Assembly: GCA_016930515.1 (NCBI GenBank)
Contig: JAFGGO010000086.1
Span: forward strand, 1-32,024
DNA length: 32,024 nt
Source: Promethearchaeota archaeon
GTDB lineage: Archaea > Asgardarchaeota > Lokiarchaeia > Sigyniarchaeales > SOKP01
Reading direction: 5' to 3'
In this document: positions 22,793 to 30,781 of the stretch, piece by piece
How positions within the stretch are numbered: the first letter of the stretch is position 1
How the letters are laid out: the number at the start of each line of letters is the position of its first letter
The notes under the pieces: model-generated
Seen by the model: the letters and a program-made list of their open reading frames with translations, nothing else
The model's database searches: none
Told to the model about the DNA's origin: nothing
Translations under genes and position numbers: made by a program

Positions 22793-25288
22793 ATGAATAA
22801 TAAAGAAAGAATGGCATCTATTAGCATAAACATTGATTCGCAGAAAAATGCTTTAATTTATTACGTGCGAGAGGTGCTTGGGAAGGAGAATCCAAACGAA
22901 ATTGATTCACTAGAGAAGAAATTTACAGAGAAATACAATACACTGCTTGAACAAAACATTCACGAAGACATGGTTGATCTCGAAAAGTTTTATCAATTAA
23001 TCCGCTTTTTTAAACCAGCTTTATCGGAAATATTAAAACCAGGAAAAAGTTTCGATATGGCATGCGATCTTGCCTTGCAGAGTTTTAATGTGCCCCTAAA
23101 TCGAATTCGCCAGCAAATCAATGCGGACTATCAAACTACAAGTCAACGCACGAAAACTGGTCCAATCCTTCCGGGAACAAATAAATCACTGACGATAAGT
23201 TTCGTTTGTGCATCTTGTAAGGAAGAAATTGAGATCCCACAAGTGTTACAAAATAAAATATTGAACGGTCTTGAGAATTTTGAAAGACCTATTCACCACG
23301 GAAACCCCATGGAAATTAAGATCTCTCGAATCGTTCGGGATACATCTGAAGACCAATCAGTGAAAAAGATCGAAAAAATTGAGATCCCACCTGCGGAACT
23401 TTTAATGGGTCACATGAACACTTCTGAGCGAAATGTGGAATATTTAAAATTAATAAGCGTCGGAATTGATATAGGTTCTTCCACATCGCATTTAGTATTT
23501 TCCCGCTTGACGTTACAAAGAGAGAGAAGTTTTTTTAACATGACTAATCGGTTTAATTTAATCAATCGAGAAATTATCTACAAGGGAAGCATCCTGATGA
23601 CACCTTTATTAAGCAAAGAAGACATAGATATAGAAGCCGTGATTGAATTTTGCAAGAAAGAATACGAAAACGCTGGTATGACTCCAGAACAAGTCGACAC
23701 GGGTGCAGTTATCGTGACAGGAGAGACTGCCAAAAAACAAAATGCAGATCTTATAGTAGAAAGGTTATCGTCTGAAACAGGAAAGTTTGTAAGCGCTACT
23801 GCAGGTCCAAATTTCGAATCGTTATTAGGAATAATGGGAAGTGGCATGGTAAAATATTCGTCAGAAACCCAGAAGACCGTCATGAATGTCGATGTAGGAG
23901 GCGGAACAAGTAATTTGGCCATTGCTTCAAATGGAGTCGTGCATAGTTGTTCGTGTATTAATATCGGGGGGAGGCTGTTAGGGATAGATAACGACTTTAA
24001 AATCTGGAGAATTGATGGTCCTTGCGAATTCTTAATGAAAGAATTGAATATGAACTATAGGATTGGTGATATAATCCCAGAAGTAGATGTAAAAAAAATT
24101 GCTCACGAATTTGCTAAAGCTCTAGTTGAAGTAATGCAAGGTCCTGCCACGAGTAAAATAGCAAAATGGTTAATGATGACCGCTGATTTGGATGTTTCGA
24201 TCCCCGTTAATGAATATTCGTTTTCAGGGGGGGTTGCTGAATTTATATATTCTACGGAATATTCGTCAATATTTTACAACGATATTGGAAAATACCTTGC
24301 CGACGAAATAAAAGCGCTTGTAAGCACCCTTGAACTCCCAATTATAGAACCCGTTAATAAAATAAGAGCAACGGTGATTGGCGCAGGATCCTTTTCCTTA
24401 TCTGTATCCGGATCCACATGTTATTACGATGAAAACATCCCACTTCCTATAAAAAATGTACCTGTTATCACGATTCCGTTTAAATTAAACGATTTGACCA
24501 AAAATAAAGACGCTTTAAAAAATCAAATCGACTTAACATTAAAAACATTTGACATGGAAGAAGGAAAGGATCTTTACGCTCTTTATTTCAAGGAATTGAT
24601 AAGACCAACTCCAGAGTTCATCGAAGCGCTTGCGAACGCACTACCAAATTCAATCGCGAAAAAGTCCTTGATCATTATCATACTCAGATTCGACGGCGCA
24701 AAAGTTTTAGGTCTTGCTTTAAAAAAAAACACACAATTACGAGAAAATCTTTTTTGTTTGGACGAATTAGAATTAGAAACAGGAGATTGGATTGATATTG
24801 GTGCCGCACTCAAGCATAAAGACGCCTTCCCAGTTACAATAAAGAGCTTAGTATTTAATCAAAACAAACCATTTATTCAAACCGAACAAGATAAATTAGA
24901 TATTGATAAAACTCTTAATGCGTTTGAAGATTTTCAACAAAATCACGAGGGATACGAGAAATTATTGATTTTAAATTCAAAGGGAGAAATCGAGTTATCC
25001 TCAGATCCAAATTTCTGTACTGCTGAAGAAGCAAGAAATTTATTAAGTGCTTGGAAGGAACATAAAGCATTTTTTACAATTGGAGATAATCGATATCCAA
25101 TATTGAGTTCTGAAGAGCTTCAATTTGCCGCAGGGAGCAACCAATCGAATGGATACATAGTAGGATCAAAAACTAAAAATAATCGATATGCACTAGTAAA
25201 TATTACCAAGGGACCCATATTAATGAGACCTAACATTGCAAGAGTTGCGGCAATTGATGTAAATAAATGGTCGTGGGATTTGATTTAA
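22793..25288 (+). CDS. EutA-like ASKHA protein with extra N- and C-terminal domains
   Basis: 831 residues. The central part (~222-690) is the EutA family, the ATP-dependent reactivase of adenosylcobalamin-dependent ethanolamine ammonia-lyase: phosphate-1 GIDIGSST (224-231), phosphate-2 NVDVGGGTSNLA (365-376), and an adenosine-type VIGAGSFSLSVSG. EutA is normally ~470 residues. Here ~220 residues precede it: helical, with one C-x2-C in FVCASCKEE. About 130 follow (700-831), ending YILVNSK-like strands, LLSAWKEH, RYPILSSEELQFAAGS and NKWSWDLI, an alpha/beta domain of profilin/roadblock look. No EutB, EutC or cobalamin genes are near. It may therefore reactivate a distant enzyme or have a different role. 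A ribosome-binding site (GAAGGA) precedes the ATG. Confidence 0.85.
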   Translation: MNNKERMASISINIDSQKNALIYYVREVLGKENPNEIDSLEKKFTEKYNTLLEQNIHEDMVDLEKFYQLIRFFKPALSEILKPGKSFDMACDLALQSFNVPLNRIRQQINADYQTTSQRTKTGPILPGTNKSLTISFVCASCKEEIEIPQVLQNKILNGLENFERPIHHGNPMEIKISRIVRDTSEDQSVKKIEKIEIPPAELLMGHMNTSERNVEYLKLISVGIDIGSSTSHLVFSRLTLQRERSFFNMTNRFNLINREIIYKGSILMTPLLSKEDIDIEAVIEFCKKEYENAGMTPEQVDTGAVIVTGETAKKQNADLIVERLSSETGKFVSATAGPNFESLLGIMGSGMVKYSSETQKTVMNVDVGGGTSNLAIASNGVVHSCSCINIGGRLLGIDNDFKIWRIDGPCEFLMKELNMNYRIGDIIPEVDVKKIAHEFAKALVEVMQGPATSKIAKWLMMTADLDVSIPVNEYSFSGGVAEFIYSTEYSSIFYNDIGKYLADEIKALVSTLELPIIEPVNKIRATVIGAGSFSLSVSGSTCYYDENIPLPIKNVPVITIPFKLNDLTKNKDALKNQIDLTLKTFDMEEGKDLYALYFKELIRPTPEFIEALANALPNSIAKKSLIIIILRFDGAKVLGLALKKNTQLRENLFCLDELELETGDWIDIGAALKHKDAFPVTIKSLVFNQNKPFIQTEQDKLDIDKTLNAFEDFQQNHEGYEKLLILNSKGEIELSSDPNFCTAEEARNLLSAWKEHKAFFTIGDNRYPILSSEELQFAAGSNQSNGYIVGSKTKNNRYALVNITKGPILMRPNIARVAAIDVNKWSWDLI

Positions 25289-25290
25289 GC

Positions 25291-25298
25291 TTTTTTTT
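25291..25298 (+). terminator. Oligo-T terminator of the EutA-like gene
   Basis: Eight T residues 3 nt after the stop codon, with a further six T at 25309-25314. Confidence 0.55.
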
Positions 25299-25316
25299 AT
25301 TGATATTGTTTTTTCA

Positions 25317-25400
25317 CTAGATTTTACCCATAACAAGCAAAGTGGTTTGTGCCACGCTTACAACAGCATTACCTTTATCATCGCCACTTGGAAAGGAAAT
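25317..25400 (-). pseudogene. Possible remnant of a gene 3' end
   Basis: On the minus strand a frame ending in TAG (25319-25317) reads ISFPSGDDKGNAVVSVAQTT then LLVMGKI. It has balanced codon use unlike the surrounding AT-rich spacer. There is no start codon: an in-frame TAA lies just upstream of the open stretch. The look is that of the last strands of an acyl-CoA-binding (hotdog-like) or similar protein, but the family is not recognised and chance is possible. Confidence 0.3.
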
Positions 25401-25501
25401 TATATAAATTTAATACTAACATTAAATAAATAATTTTAAAAAAATTGATAATTGTCTTTCTAAGCGATTTAAATATAATTTTCTTCAAAAAGGAATGTAC
25501 A

Positions 25502-26395
25502 ATGAACGATCAAAATATAAAAAAAAATATTTTTAGCCGAGAAAAGTTAATCAAGAAAGGTAAACGGATGAAACGCTTGGTTTCGCTTGTAATGAAGCTA
25601 GGACTTTTAAAAAGCAAGAAAATAGGTACTGAGCGTTTTGTCGAAATGTCTTACGGAAAGATAAGGGTGTTGGAATATGGGTTTGACGATCCCAAGATTT
25701 CACCGCTATTTATAGACATGCACGGAGGAGGATTCATTTTCTTATCAGCGGATTTTGACGAACCCATAAATCTTTTTTTCAGAGAAAAAACTAACATCAA
25801 AATCGTTAGCATTGATTATCCACTAGCACCAGAAAGCCCATATCCCATCGCAGTCGAAGCGGTTTACGAGGTAGTCGAACATTACGTGAATAATGCCGCA
25901 ATATTTAAATGTGATCCTAATCGTGTTGGAATCGGTGGGCACAGTGCGGGAGCCAATTTAGCAACGGTTACTTGCATTCGGGCAAAGGAGAAGGACGGTC
26001 CAACCTTTAAATTTCAAATTTTGGACTTCCCACCTTTAGACCTACACACCAACCCGTTTCAGAAGCCGCGACCCAAGAAAGCCATGTCGCCAAAGATGGC
26101 TGCAGCTTACAACGCTTGTTATACGGATTTTGAGACCGCAAAATCACCTCATGTTTCCCCAGTTTTTGCGACTACGGAACAATTATTAGGACTTCCCCCC
26201 GCCTTGATCATCGTGGCAGGTCACGACCTGCTTCACGACGAAGGAGTCTTATATTACCAGATGCTCAAAAAGGCTAGAGTTCCTGTAGAGCTCCACGATT
26301 TCCCTAACGCTAAGCATGGTTTTGCATATAAAAAAAATTCTGATGCAAAGAAAGCACAGGAATTTATGGCAGATTTCATCAAAAATAATATATAA
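25502..26395 (+). CDS. Alpha/beta hydrolase, HSL (hormone-sensitive lipase)-type esterase
   Basis: 298 residues from the ATG at 25502. It has the HSL oxyanion motif HGGG (74-77, MHGGGFIF), the nucleophile GHSAG (Ser148), a charge-relay Asp242 in AGHDLLHDEG and His272 in AKHGFAY. DYPLAPESPYP is another family hallmark. It hydrolyses carboxylic esters; the substrate is unknown. There is no signal peptide, so it is cytosolic. An in-frame ATG at 25445 exists, but the chosen ATG has AAGGA 7 nt upstream and starts the family-like N-terminal helix. The gene stands alone between the EutA-like and Fe-S genes on the same strand. Confidence 0.92.
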   Translation: MNDQNIKKNIFSREKLIKKGKRMKRLVSLVMKLGLLKSKKIGTERFVEMSYGKIRVLEYGFDDPKISPLFIDMHGGGFIFLSADFDEPINLFFREKTNIKIVSIDYPLAPESPYPIAVEAVYEVVEHYVNNAAIFKCDPNRVGIGGHSAGANLATVTCIRAKEKDGPTFKFQILDFPPLDLHTNPFQKPRPKKAMSPKMAAAYNACYTDFETAKSPHVSPVFATTEQLLGLPPALIIVAGHDLLHDEGVLYYQMLKKARVPVELHDFPNAKHGFAYKKNSDAKKAQEFMADFIKNNI

Positions 26396-26487
26396 TTCCC
26401 TTGTTTATCACACGGATGTTTCTTTATTAGAGAAAAAAATCGTCAATGTTTTAACAGCGGTTCATAAAAATTATTTGTATTGATTTT

Positions 26488-26500
26488 CTATATATATTAA
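26488..26500 (+). promoter_or_regulatory. TATA-like box of the CCG-domain gene
   Basis: CTATATATATTAA, 23 nt before the ATG at 26524, which implies a leaderless or nearly leaderless mRNA. Confidence 0.5.
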
Positions 26501-26523
26501 CGAATTAAATGCTATATTAAACG

Positions 26524-27651
26524 ATGAATTTCGATTATAAATGCGTGGAATGTCGTGCGTGTGAGGAAAATTGTTCAATTTTTATTACTACGGGCAATAA
26601 TAGCCCAATGGAAAAATTAAAGATAATTGATGATTTACAAAACAAGATCAAGATTACTGACGACCAAATTCACACGATCTTTAATTGCAATAAATGCGAA
26701 GCGTGTCAAAATAGTTGTCCACAGCAAATACCCCTTATCAAGCTTTACGATTGGGCGCGTCACGAAATTCAAAGTTCCTATGGCTTGAGAAACGAAAAAC
26801 AATCTCGTTTGATTCAAAATATCGTGCTAACGGGTAATCCTTTTGGTAGCGAAGAGTCTCGTTTAAAAGGAATTTCGTTAGAATTATTGAATAAAACTAA
26901 AGACCAAGAAATCAAACGAGTTGAATCAAAAACATTGCTCCATCTCGGGTGCATGCTAGGATATAGACTTAATTCAATGCGAGACGATCTCCTTCAAATT
27001 TTTGATTTCCTAAATATAAATTATACCTTGCTTAAAAACGAAAATTGTTGCGGTTATTTTGTCTGGAACACCGGCGATCATGCGACTGCTAGAAAAATAA
27101 TCGGAAAAAACTCACAAGACTTTAACCAATTCGATAAGATTATCTGTGCATGTGCGGGTTGTTACACTTTTTTTAAAGAACACTATCCCAATAAAGAGAA
27201 ATTTTTTCATTGCATTGAAATCATTGACGAGAATTTAACGAGGCTGAAACAAGAGGGTAAATTACATGCTAAACCTTTGAATAATACGGTCGATAAAGCA
27301 ATCTTATTTCACGATTCGTGTCACCTCACGAGACCACACAAAATTATTGATGCCCCACGCAGGGTCATGAAATCAATTGGAATTAAATACAAGAACTTTG
27401 CTCGTCATGGAGAAAATTCATTATGCTGTGGGGCGGACGGCGGGTTGAGAATGATTAATCCAGATTTAGCGATAAAGATAGGACTGGAGAGAGTTAAAGA
27501 GGCTAAAAAAGTGAATTCTGATGGAATCATAACCTTATGTCCCTTCTGTATTTTTAATTTTCGGGACGCTACTTCCGAAGAAGACGCAATAGAAGTTCAA
27601 AGCCTTTATCATCATATACGGAATTATGTGGAATTAATCGAGAAATCTTAA
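26524..27651 (+). CDS. Fe-S oxidoreductase with two CCG domains (HdrD/GlpC/LldE type)
   Basis: 375 residues. Two N-terminal [4Fe-4S] motifs: C7, C10, C13, C17 and C55, C58, C61, C65 (each C-x2-C-x2-C-x3-C). Two CCG domains follow: C143 ... C175-C176 ... C210, C213 and C266 ... C301-C302 ... C339, C342. This is the architecture of HdrD, GlpC and lactate/glycolate oxidase Fe-S subunits, which pass electrons to or from quinones, thiols or flavoproteins. No flavoprotein, HdrA or dehydrogenase partner is adjacent, so the partner is unknown. There is no membrane segment. Confidence 0.93.
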   Translation: MNFDYKCVECRACEENCSIFITTGNNSPMEKLKIIDDLQNKIKITDDQIHTIFNCNKCEACQNSCPQQIPLIKLYDWARHEIQSSYGLRNEKQSRLIQNIVLTGNPFGSEESRLKGISLELLNKTKDQEIKRVESKTLLHLGCMLGYRLNSMRDDLLQIFDFLNINYTLLKNENCCGYFVWNTGDHATARKIIGKNSQDFNQFDKIICACAGCYTFFKEHYPNKEKFFHCIEIIDENLTRLKQEGKLHAKPLNNTVDKAILFHDSCHLTRPHKIIDAPRRVMKSIGIKYKNFARHGENSLCCGADGGLRMINPDLAIKIGLERVKEAKKVNSDGIITLCPFCIFNFRDATSEEDAIEVQSLYHHIRNYVELIEKS

Positions 27652-28162
27652 TAAAAGTTCTTTTTATGATTCATTTGTCTTAAAACTGGTTTGTTTAAAA
27701 TTTTCTCGAACAAATAAATATATCAGATAATCAATTATGTGCTAAAGTCTTTCTTCTCGAAAAAAGTTTAAGAAAAGTAAGTTGAAAAACGATGAATTTC
27801 AATAAAAATTTATCTATTTACTATCTCCATATCACTTAAATTTTATTCTTTAGTATATTGAGATTTTAATGATTTACTTATTGTGCGGATTATAACCTTT
27901 AAAAATCCCTGTATAGCTGTTTCTGGAAATTTCAACATTTATCTTATAATTGCCCGTTAAAGGCTGAAAGCCGGCACATGTTCCCATTTTTATCTGTTAT
28001 TCATATAACACATTTTATAAGCTCTATTCTCATATTTGAGCATGCATTTCTGCATTTCTTGTGGTAAAAATACATGAGAAATATAAATAATGCTAGATAA
28101 TGCTTGCAATCATACAAAAAGTCAAGTGTAAGGTTAAAAAAAGAATATAGCCCGAGATCTAT
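27652..28162. other. 511-nt AT-rich spacer between convergent genes
   Basis: No gene is supported. Small features are a TGTTAT-N4-ATAACA inverted repeat (27995-28010) and a GGCT-GAA-AGCC mini-hairpin (27962-27972). The second half is near the KAS III-type gene and may have arrived with it. Confidence 0.4.
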
Positions 28163-29245
28163 TTACACGATCGCCTGACGGACATCTGCTATGTTTTCAC
28201 AGACCTCCAGAGCCATCATTGAGAAAGATAATCCGGAACCATATCCCATGAGAAGGATTTTTCCCCCCGGAAGCACCTGGTTCTCATTGAGTATTTTTTG
28301 CAGTGTAAACGGTATTGAAACAGAAGCCATGTTACCGAATGAATCAAGGGTGATGGGGCACTTCTCAATGGGTAAACCCATCGAATCCAAACCCGCTTTA
28401 ATGATCTTAATACTTGGCTGATGAGGTATAAAGAGGTCGATATCTTCTTTTGTCCAGCCTATATCATTTAATAAATTGTGAATCATGTCAGGACCATGTA
28501 ATAATGCTCCATCGAATAATGCTTTTGAATCGACAAACATCGGTTTTTCCATTGAAGGCAGGATGCTGAGGTCGGCATAATGACTTAATGTTGTTCTCGA
28601 ATATGCGTTAAAACTCAAAGAAGTTTTCCCAGAATATGAATCCGGGCAGATAAGCGCGGCAACAGCACCATCTCCTAAAGTCAATGCCGCCATACACTCC
28701 GTTCCTCTTTCCCGGTTTATCATTGCATTATAGCTGTTCTTCAACACCGTGCACCCTTTTTCAGCACCTATAATAAGGGCCAATTTTGATTTTCCTGAGG
28801 CAATAAAAGAATCAACTACAATCAATCCGTCAAGGAAACCTAAACAGGCGTTGGAAATGTCAAAGCTCGTTGCCGAATGAATCCCGATTTTTTTTTGTAT
28901 TAGAGATGCTGTCGAAGGCTCGGCATACATGCGGCAAACAGAACAAAAAATGACTGTATCTATATCTTCAAGATGGATGTCATTATTATTACTCTGTGCA
29001 TTTCTAATTGCGTCACATGCCGCCAGCGCGCCCATTTCTACAACCGTCATCCCCTCTGGCGCTTCTCTTCGCTCAGTAACACCAGCGCGCTTACAGATAT
29101 CGTATCCGTTTAACTCTGGTAAAGCATTATTGATCCCCTTCTGGATGTGCGAACTTTCAAGAACATTTTCGGGAATCCAGCATCCAAATTCCATAATTTT
29201 AACCGAACCCATATGAGTGGGTAATTTCTTAACCATCGTTTTCAT
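28163..29245 (-). CDS. KAS III / OleA-type thiolase-fold synthase
   Basis: 360 residues of the FabH/HMG-CoA-synthase-like condensing-enzyme fold. The triad is complete: Cys134 in SNACLGFLDG, His275 in FIPHQPS and Asn305 in SFGNMASVS. A GDGAVAALI strand and the C-terminal GGKILLMGYGSGLSFSM complete the fold. It catalyses Claisen-type condensation of acyl-thioesters or acyl transfer. Archaea do not make fatty acids by the bacterial pathway, so a role in a special lipid, polyketide or hydrocarbon route is more likely. The gene is visibly less AT-rich than its neighbours, uses a bacterial-type GGGGGA ribosome-binding site 6 nt before ATG, and stands alone in long spacers. These points suggest acquisition from bacteria. 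There is no ACP or reductase in the window. Confidence 0.9.
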   Translation of the reverse strand: MKTMVKKLPTHMGSVKIMEFGCWIPENVLESSHIQKGINNALPELNGYDICKRAGVTERREAPEGMTVVEMGALAACDAIRNAQSNNNDIHLEDIDTVIFCSVCRMYAEPSTASLIQKKIGIHSATSFDISNACLGFLDGLIVVDSFIASGKSKLALIIGAEKGCTVLKNSYNAMINRERGTECMAALTLGDGAVAALICPDSYSGKTSLSFNAYSRTTLSHYADLSILPSMEKPMFVDSKALFDGALLHGPDMIHNLLNDIGWTKEDIDLFIPHQPSIKIIKAGLDSMGLPIEKCPITLDSFGNMASVSIPFTLQKILNENQVLPGGKILLMGYGSGLSFSMMALEVCENIADVRQAIV

Positions 29246-29391
29246 AATAATCCCCCGAAGAATTTGTTTTTTAAGTACAAATTAAAGTTTACAAATTCTG
29301 TCACTAATATTATTTACCAAATATAAACATTGCAAAAAATGTAGAATTTTATCATACAGTGATTAGGTTCAATAAAAGTAGGACGAAAAGG

Positions 29392-29410
29392 AAGTAATTC
29401 AGAATTACTT
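29392..29410. repeat. Palindrome AAGTAATTC-A-GAATTACTT
   Basis: A perfect 9-bp inverted repeat with a single central base, about 150 nt upstream of the KAS III-type gene. It could be an operator for a dimeric regulator. Confidence 0.5.
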
Positions 29411-29447
29411 GGACAACTTAGTTTTGAATAATAGTGGATAAATTAAA

Positions 29448-29489
29448 GGTTCTTTTGAATATTAGCACCATTTCTGTTTCAAAAGAATC
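29448..29489. repeat. Hairpin GGTTCTTTTGAA / TTCAAAAGAATC
   Basis: A 12-bp stem with one G-T wobble and an 18-nt loop. There is no T tract directly after it on either strand, so it is not an obvious terminator. It may be a cruciform, a regulator site or a relic of a small mobile element. Confidence 0.45.
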
Positions 29490-29844
29490 ATCAAAAAAAA
29501 AAGGAGTTACATCTTTTTTTGAAAAAGTATCATCTTTTCTGTAAATTTACAACAATAGTGTAACTACAATTAAATAATGAAAAATTTTACTTATAAATTT
29601 TAATGTTTAAACCATTCTCTGACGATCTATAATTTCTATGCGATAATTAAACTAAAAAATGATTGTAGAATAAATGAAAAAAAATCTGAAAATACGATTA
29701 AAAAATTAGAAAAAATAAACCACCTTTACCCATCTTATTATCTAATAAATCCAATATTTGAGAAGGGATTTTTTGCCCTCAAATTTAACTTAGAGATATA
29801 AATTATAAATGTTTAAATTCCAAAAGATCTAAGGATTAAATATT

Positions 29845-30423
29845 ATGATTACTGATGTTAATTACTTTCTAAGAAGATATATCCAAGCGGAGGATGATTT
29901 TCTCGATATTATGGATTATATTAATATAACTGAGAATTGGAATGACCCTTGTTATAAAATTGGATCTTCAAAACTAATGGATTTTTGTTTAAAAGTCTGT
30001 ACAGAAATTGAAACTCTTTTTCGCGAAATTTTAAATAGTACCAGATTTGATTCTCATCAAGATATATCTAGAAAGAGAAATAACCAAAATATTAATGTAT
30101 ATATGGATGTTATAGAACCAGTTTATGAATTAGGGAAATATTCCGTTTTTTTTCTACAAGGAAGAATGGAAATTTGGCCATTTTTGAATTTTAACACTCA
30201 AACTCCAGAATGGTTTAAAATTTACTCAAAATATAAACATAATAAATTGGAATTACTGAAAAGATGGAATATTAAAGCTAGCATTCATGCTCTTAGTGCG
30301 TTTCTCATTCTTGCTATAAATCATCCAACAATTGATGGAAAAAATTTTATAAGTAATAGCGTTTTTCAAAGAGTCTTAGATTTAATATCAGCTAGACCTA
30401 GATTTAGTTTACCTCCAACTTAA
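29845..30423 (+). CDS. HEPN-like all-helical protein, unknown function
   Basis: 192 residues, predicted mostly helical. A helix with acidic residues (LMDFCLKVCTEIETLFREIL) and a later WFKIYSKYKHNKLELLKRWN (123-142) followed by ASIHALSAFLILA resemble the 'W..YN.(V/L)KH.R ... A...L.AL..L' pattern of HEPN/AbiV-like proteins. These are often RNases or toxins of defence loci. The usual R-x4-6-H active motif is replaced by K-Y-K-H here, so activity is uncertain. A TATA-like sequence (ATTATAAAT, 29802-29810) precedes it. Base composition is very AT-rich and Arg codons are mostly AGA, unlike the core genes on the left. The decayed gene and the nuclease-like gene to the right give a defence-like context. 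Confidence 0.65.
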   Translation: MITDVNYFLRRYIQAEDDFLDIMDYINITENWNDPCYKIGSSKLMDFCLKVCTEIETLFREILNSTRFDSHQDISRKRNNQNINVYMDVIEPVYELGKYSVFFLQGRMEIWPFLNFNTQTPEWFKIYSKYKHNKLELLKRWNIKASIHALSAFLILAINHPTIDGKNFISNSVFQRVLDLISARPRFSLPPT

Positions 30424-30472
30424 TATACTATTATAGTTCTTAGATGCAAAGGCAGAAGATAAGAAAGAGATA

Positions 30473-30611
30473 TTAGACAACTCCATCTCTACCATCTGAA
30501 TCATCAATATTTGTAAATTTTCCTAGGTTATCAAATTCATTCAAAGCAAGTACATAACAAATCTTCAAAGGTCTTTCTTGGATTTCCTTGTAATCTACTC
30601 CAGTCAATCAT
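30473..30611 (-). pseudogene. Frameshifted N-terminal fragment of a restriction-type protein
   Basis: From ATG 30611 the frame reads MIDWSRLQGNPRKTFEDLLC then TCFE and stops. If one base is skipped after the TTT of that phrase, reading goes on as NEFDNLGKFTNIDDSDGRDG and VV before TAA at 30475-30473. The joined text follows the 'W..LQGNPRK.FE.L...L..NEF......I.d..G.DG' start seen in several restriction/defence proteins, so this is a relic with a one-base insertion and a lost C-terminal part. A TATA-like TTTTTAATATAGA (30640-30628) about 20 nt before the ATG remains, so the old promoter may be intact. The rest of the 30424-30781 spacer shows nothing. Confidence 0.55.
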
Positions 30612-30781
30612 TTTAATCCGAAATATCTCTATATTAAAAATTTGTAGTTTTTGTCATCTTAAATCTAATTGCATATATACTTTACAAGTTCTATATATTT
30701 GTTTTAAGGACTCATGATATTATTTCTGAAACAGAACAAATTCTAAGAATTATGTAATATTTTATTTAGAAGGGATAAGAT

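Larger units (their letters stand above)
29246..29844. other. 600-nt AT-rich spacer with two inverted repeats
   Basis: No gene is supported. It carries a 9-bp perfect inverted repeat with 1-nt centre (29392-29410) and a 12-bp stem with ~18-nt loop (29448-29489). It must include the promoters of the two divergent flanking genes. Confidence 0.45.

Noticed and set aside
27987..28103. Minus-strand ~37-codon frame containing FLPQEMQKCMLKYENRAY before the KAS III-type gene
   Set aside because: It is very short, starts only at a TTG, and has no ribosome-binding site or recognisable family.
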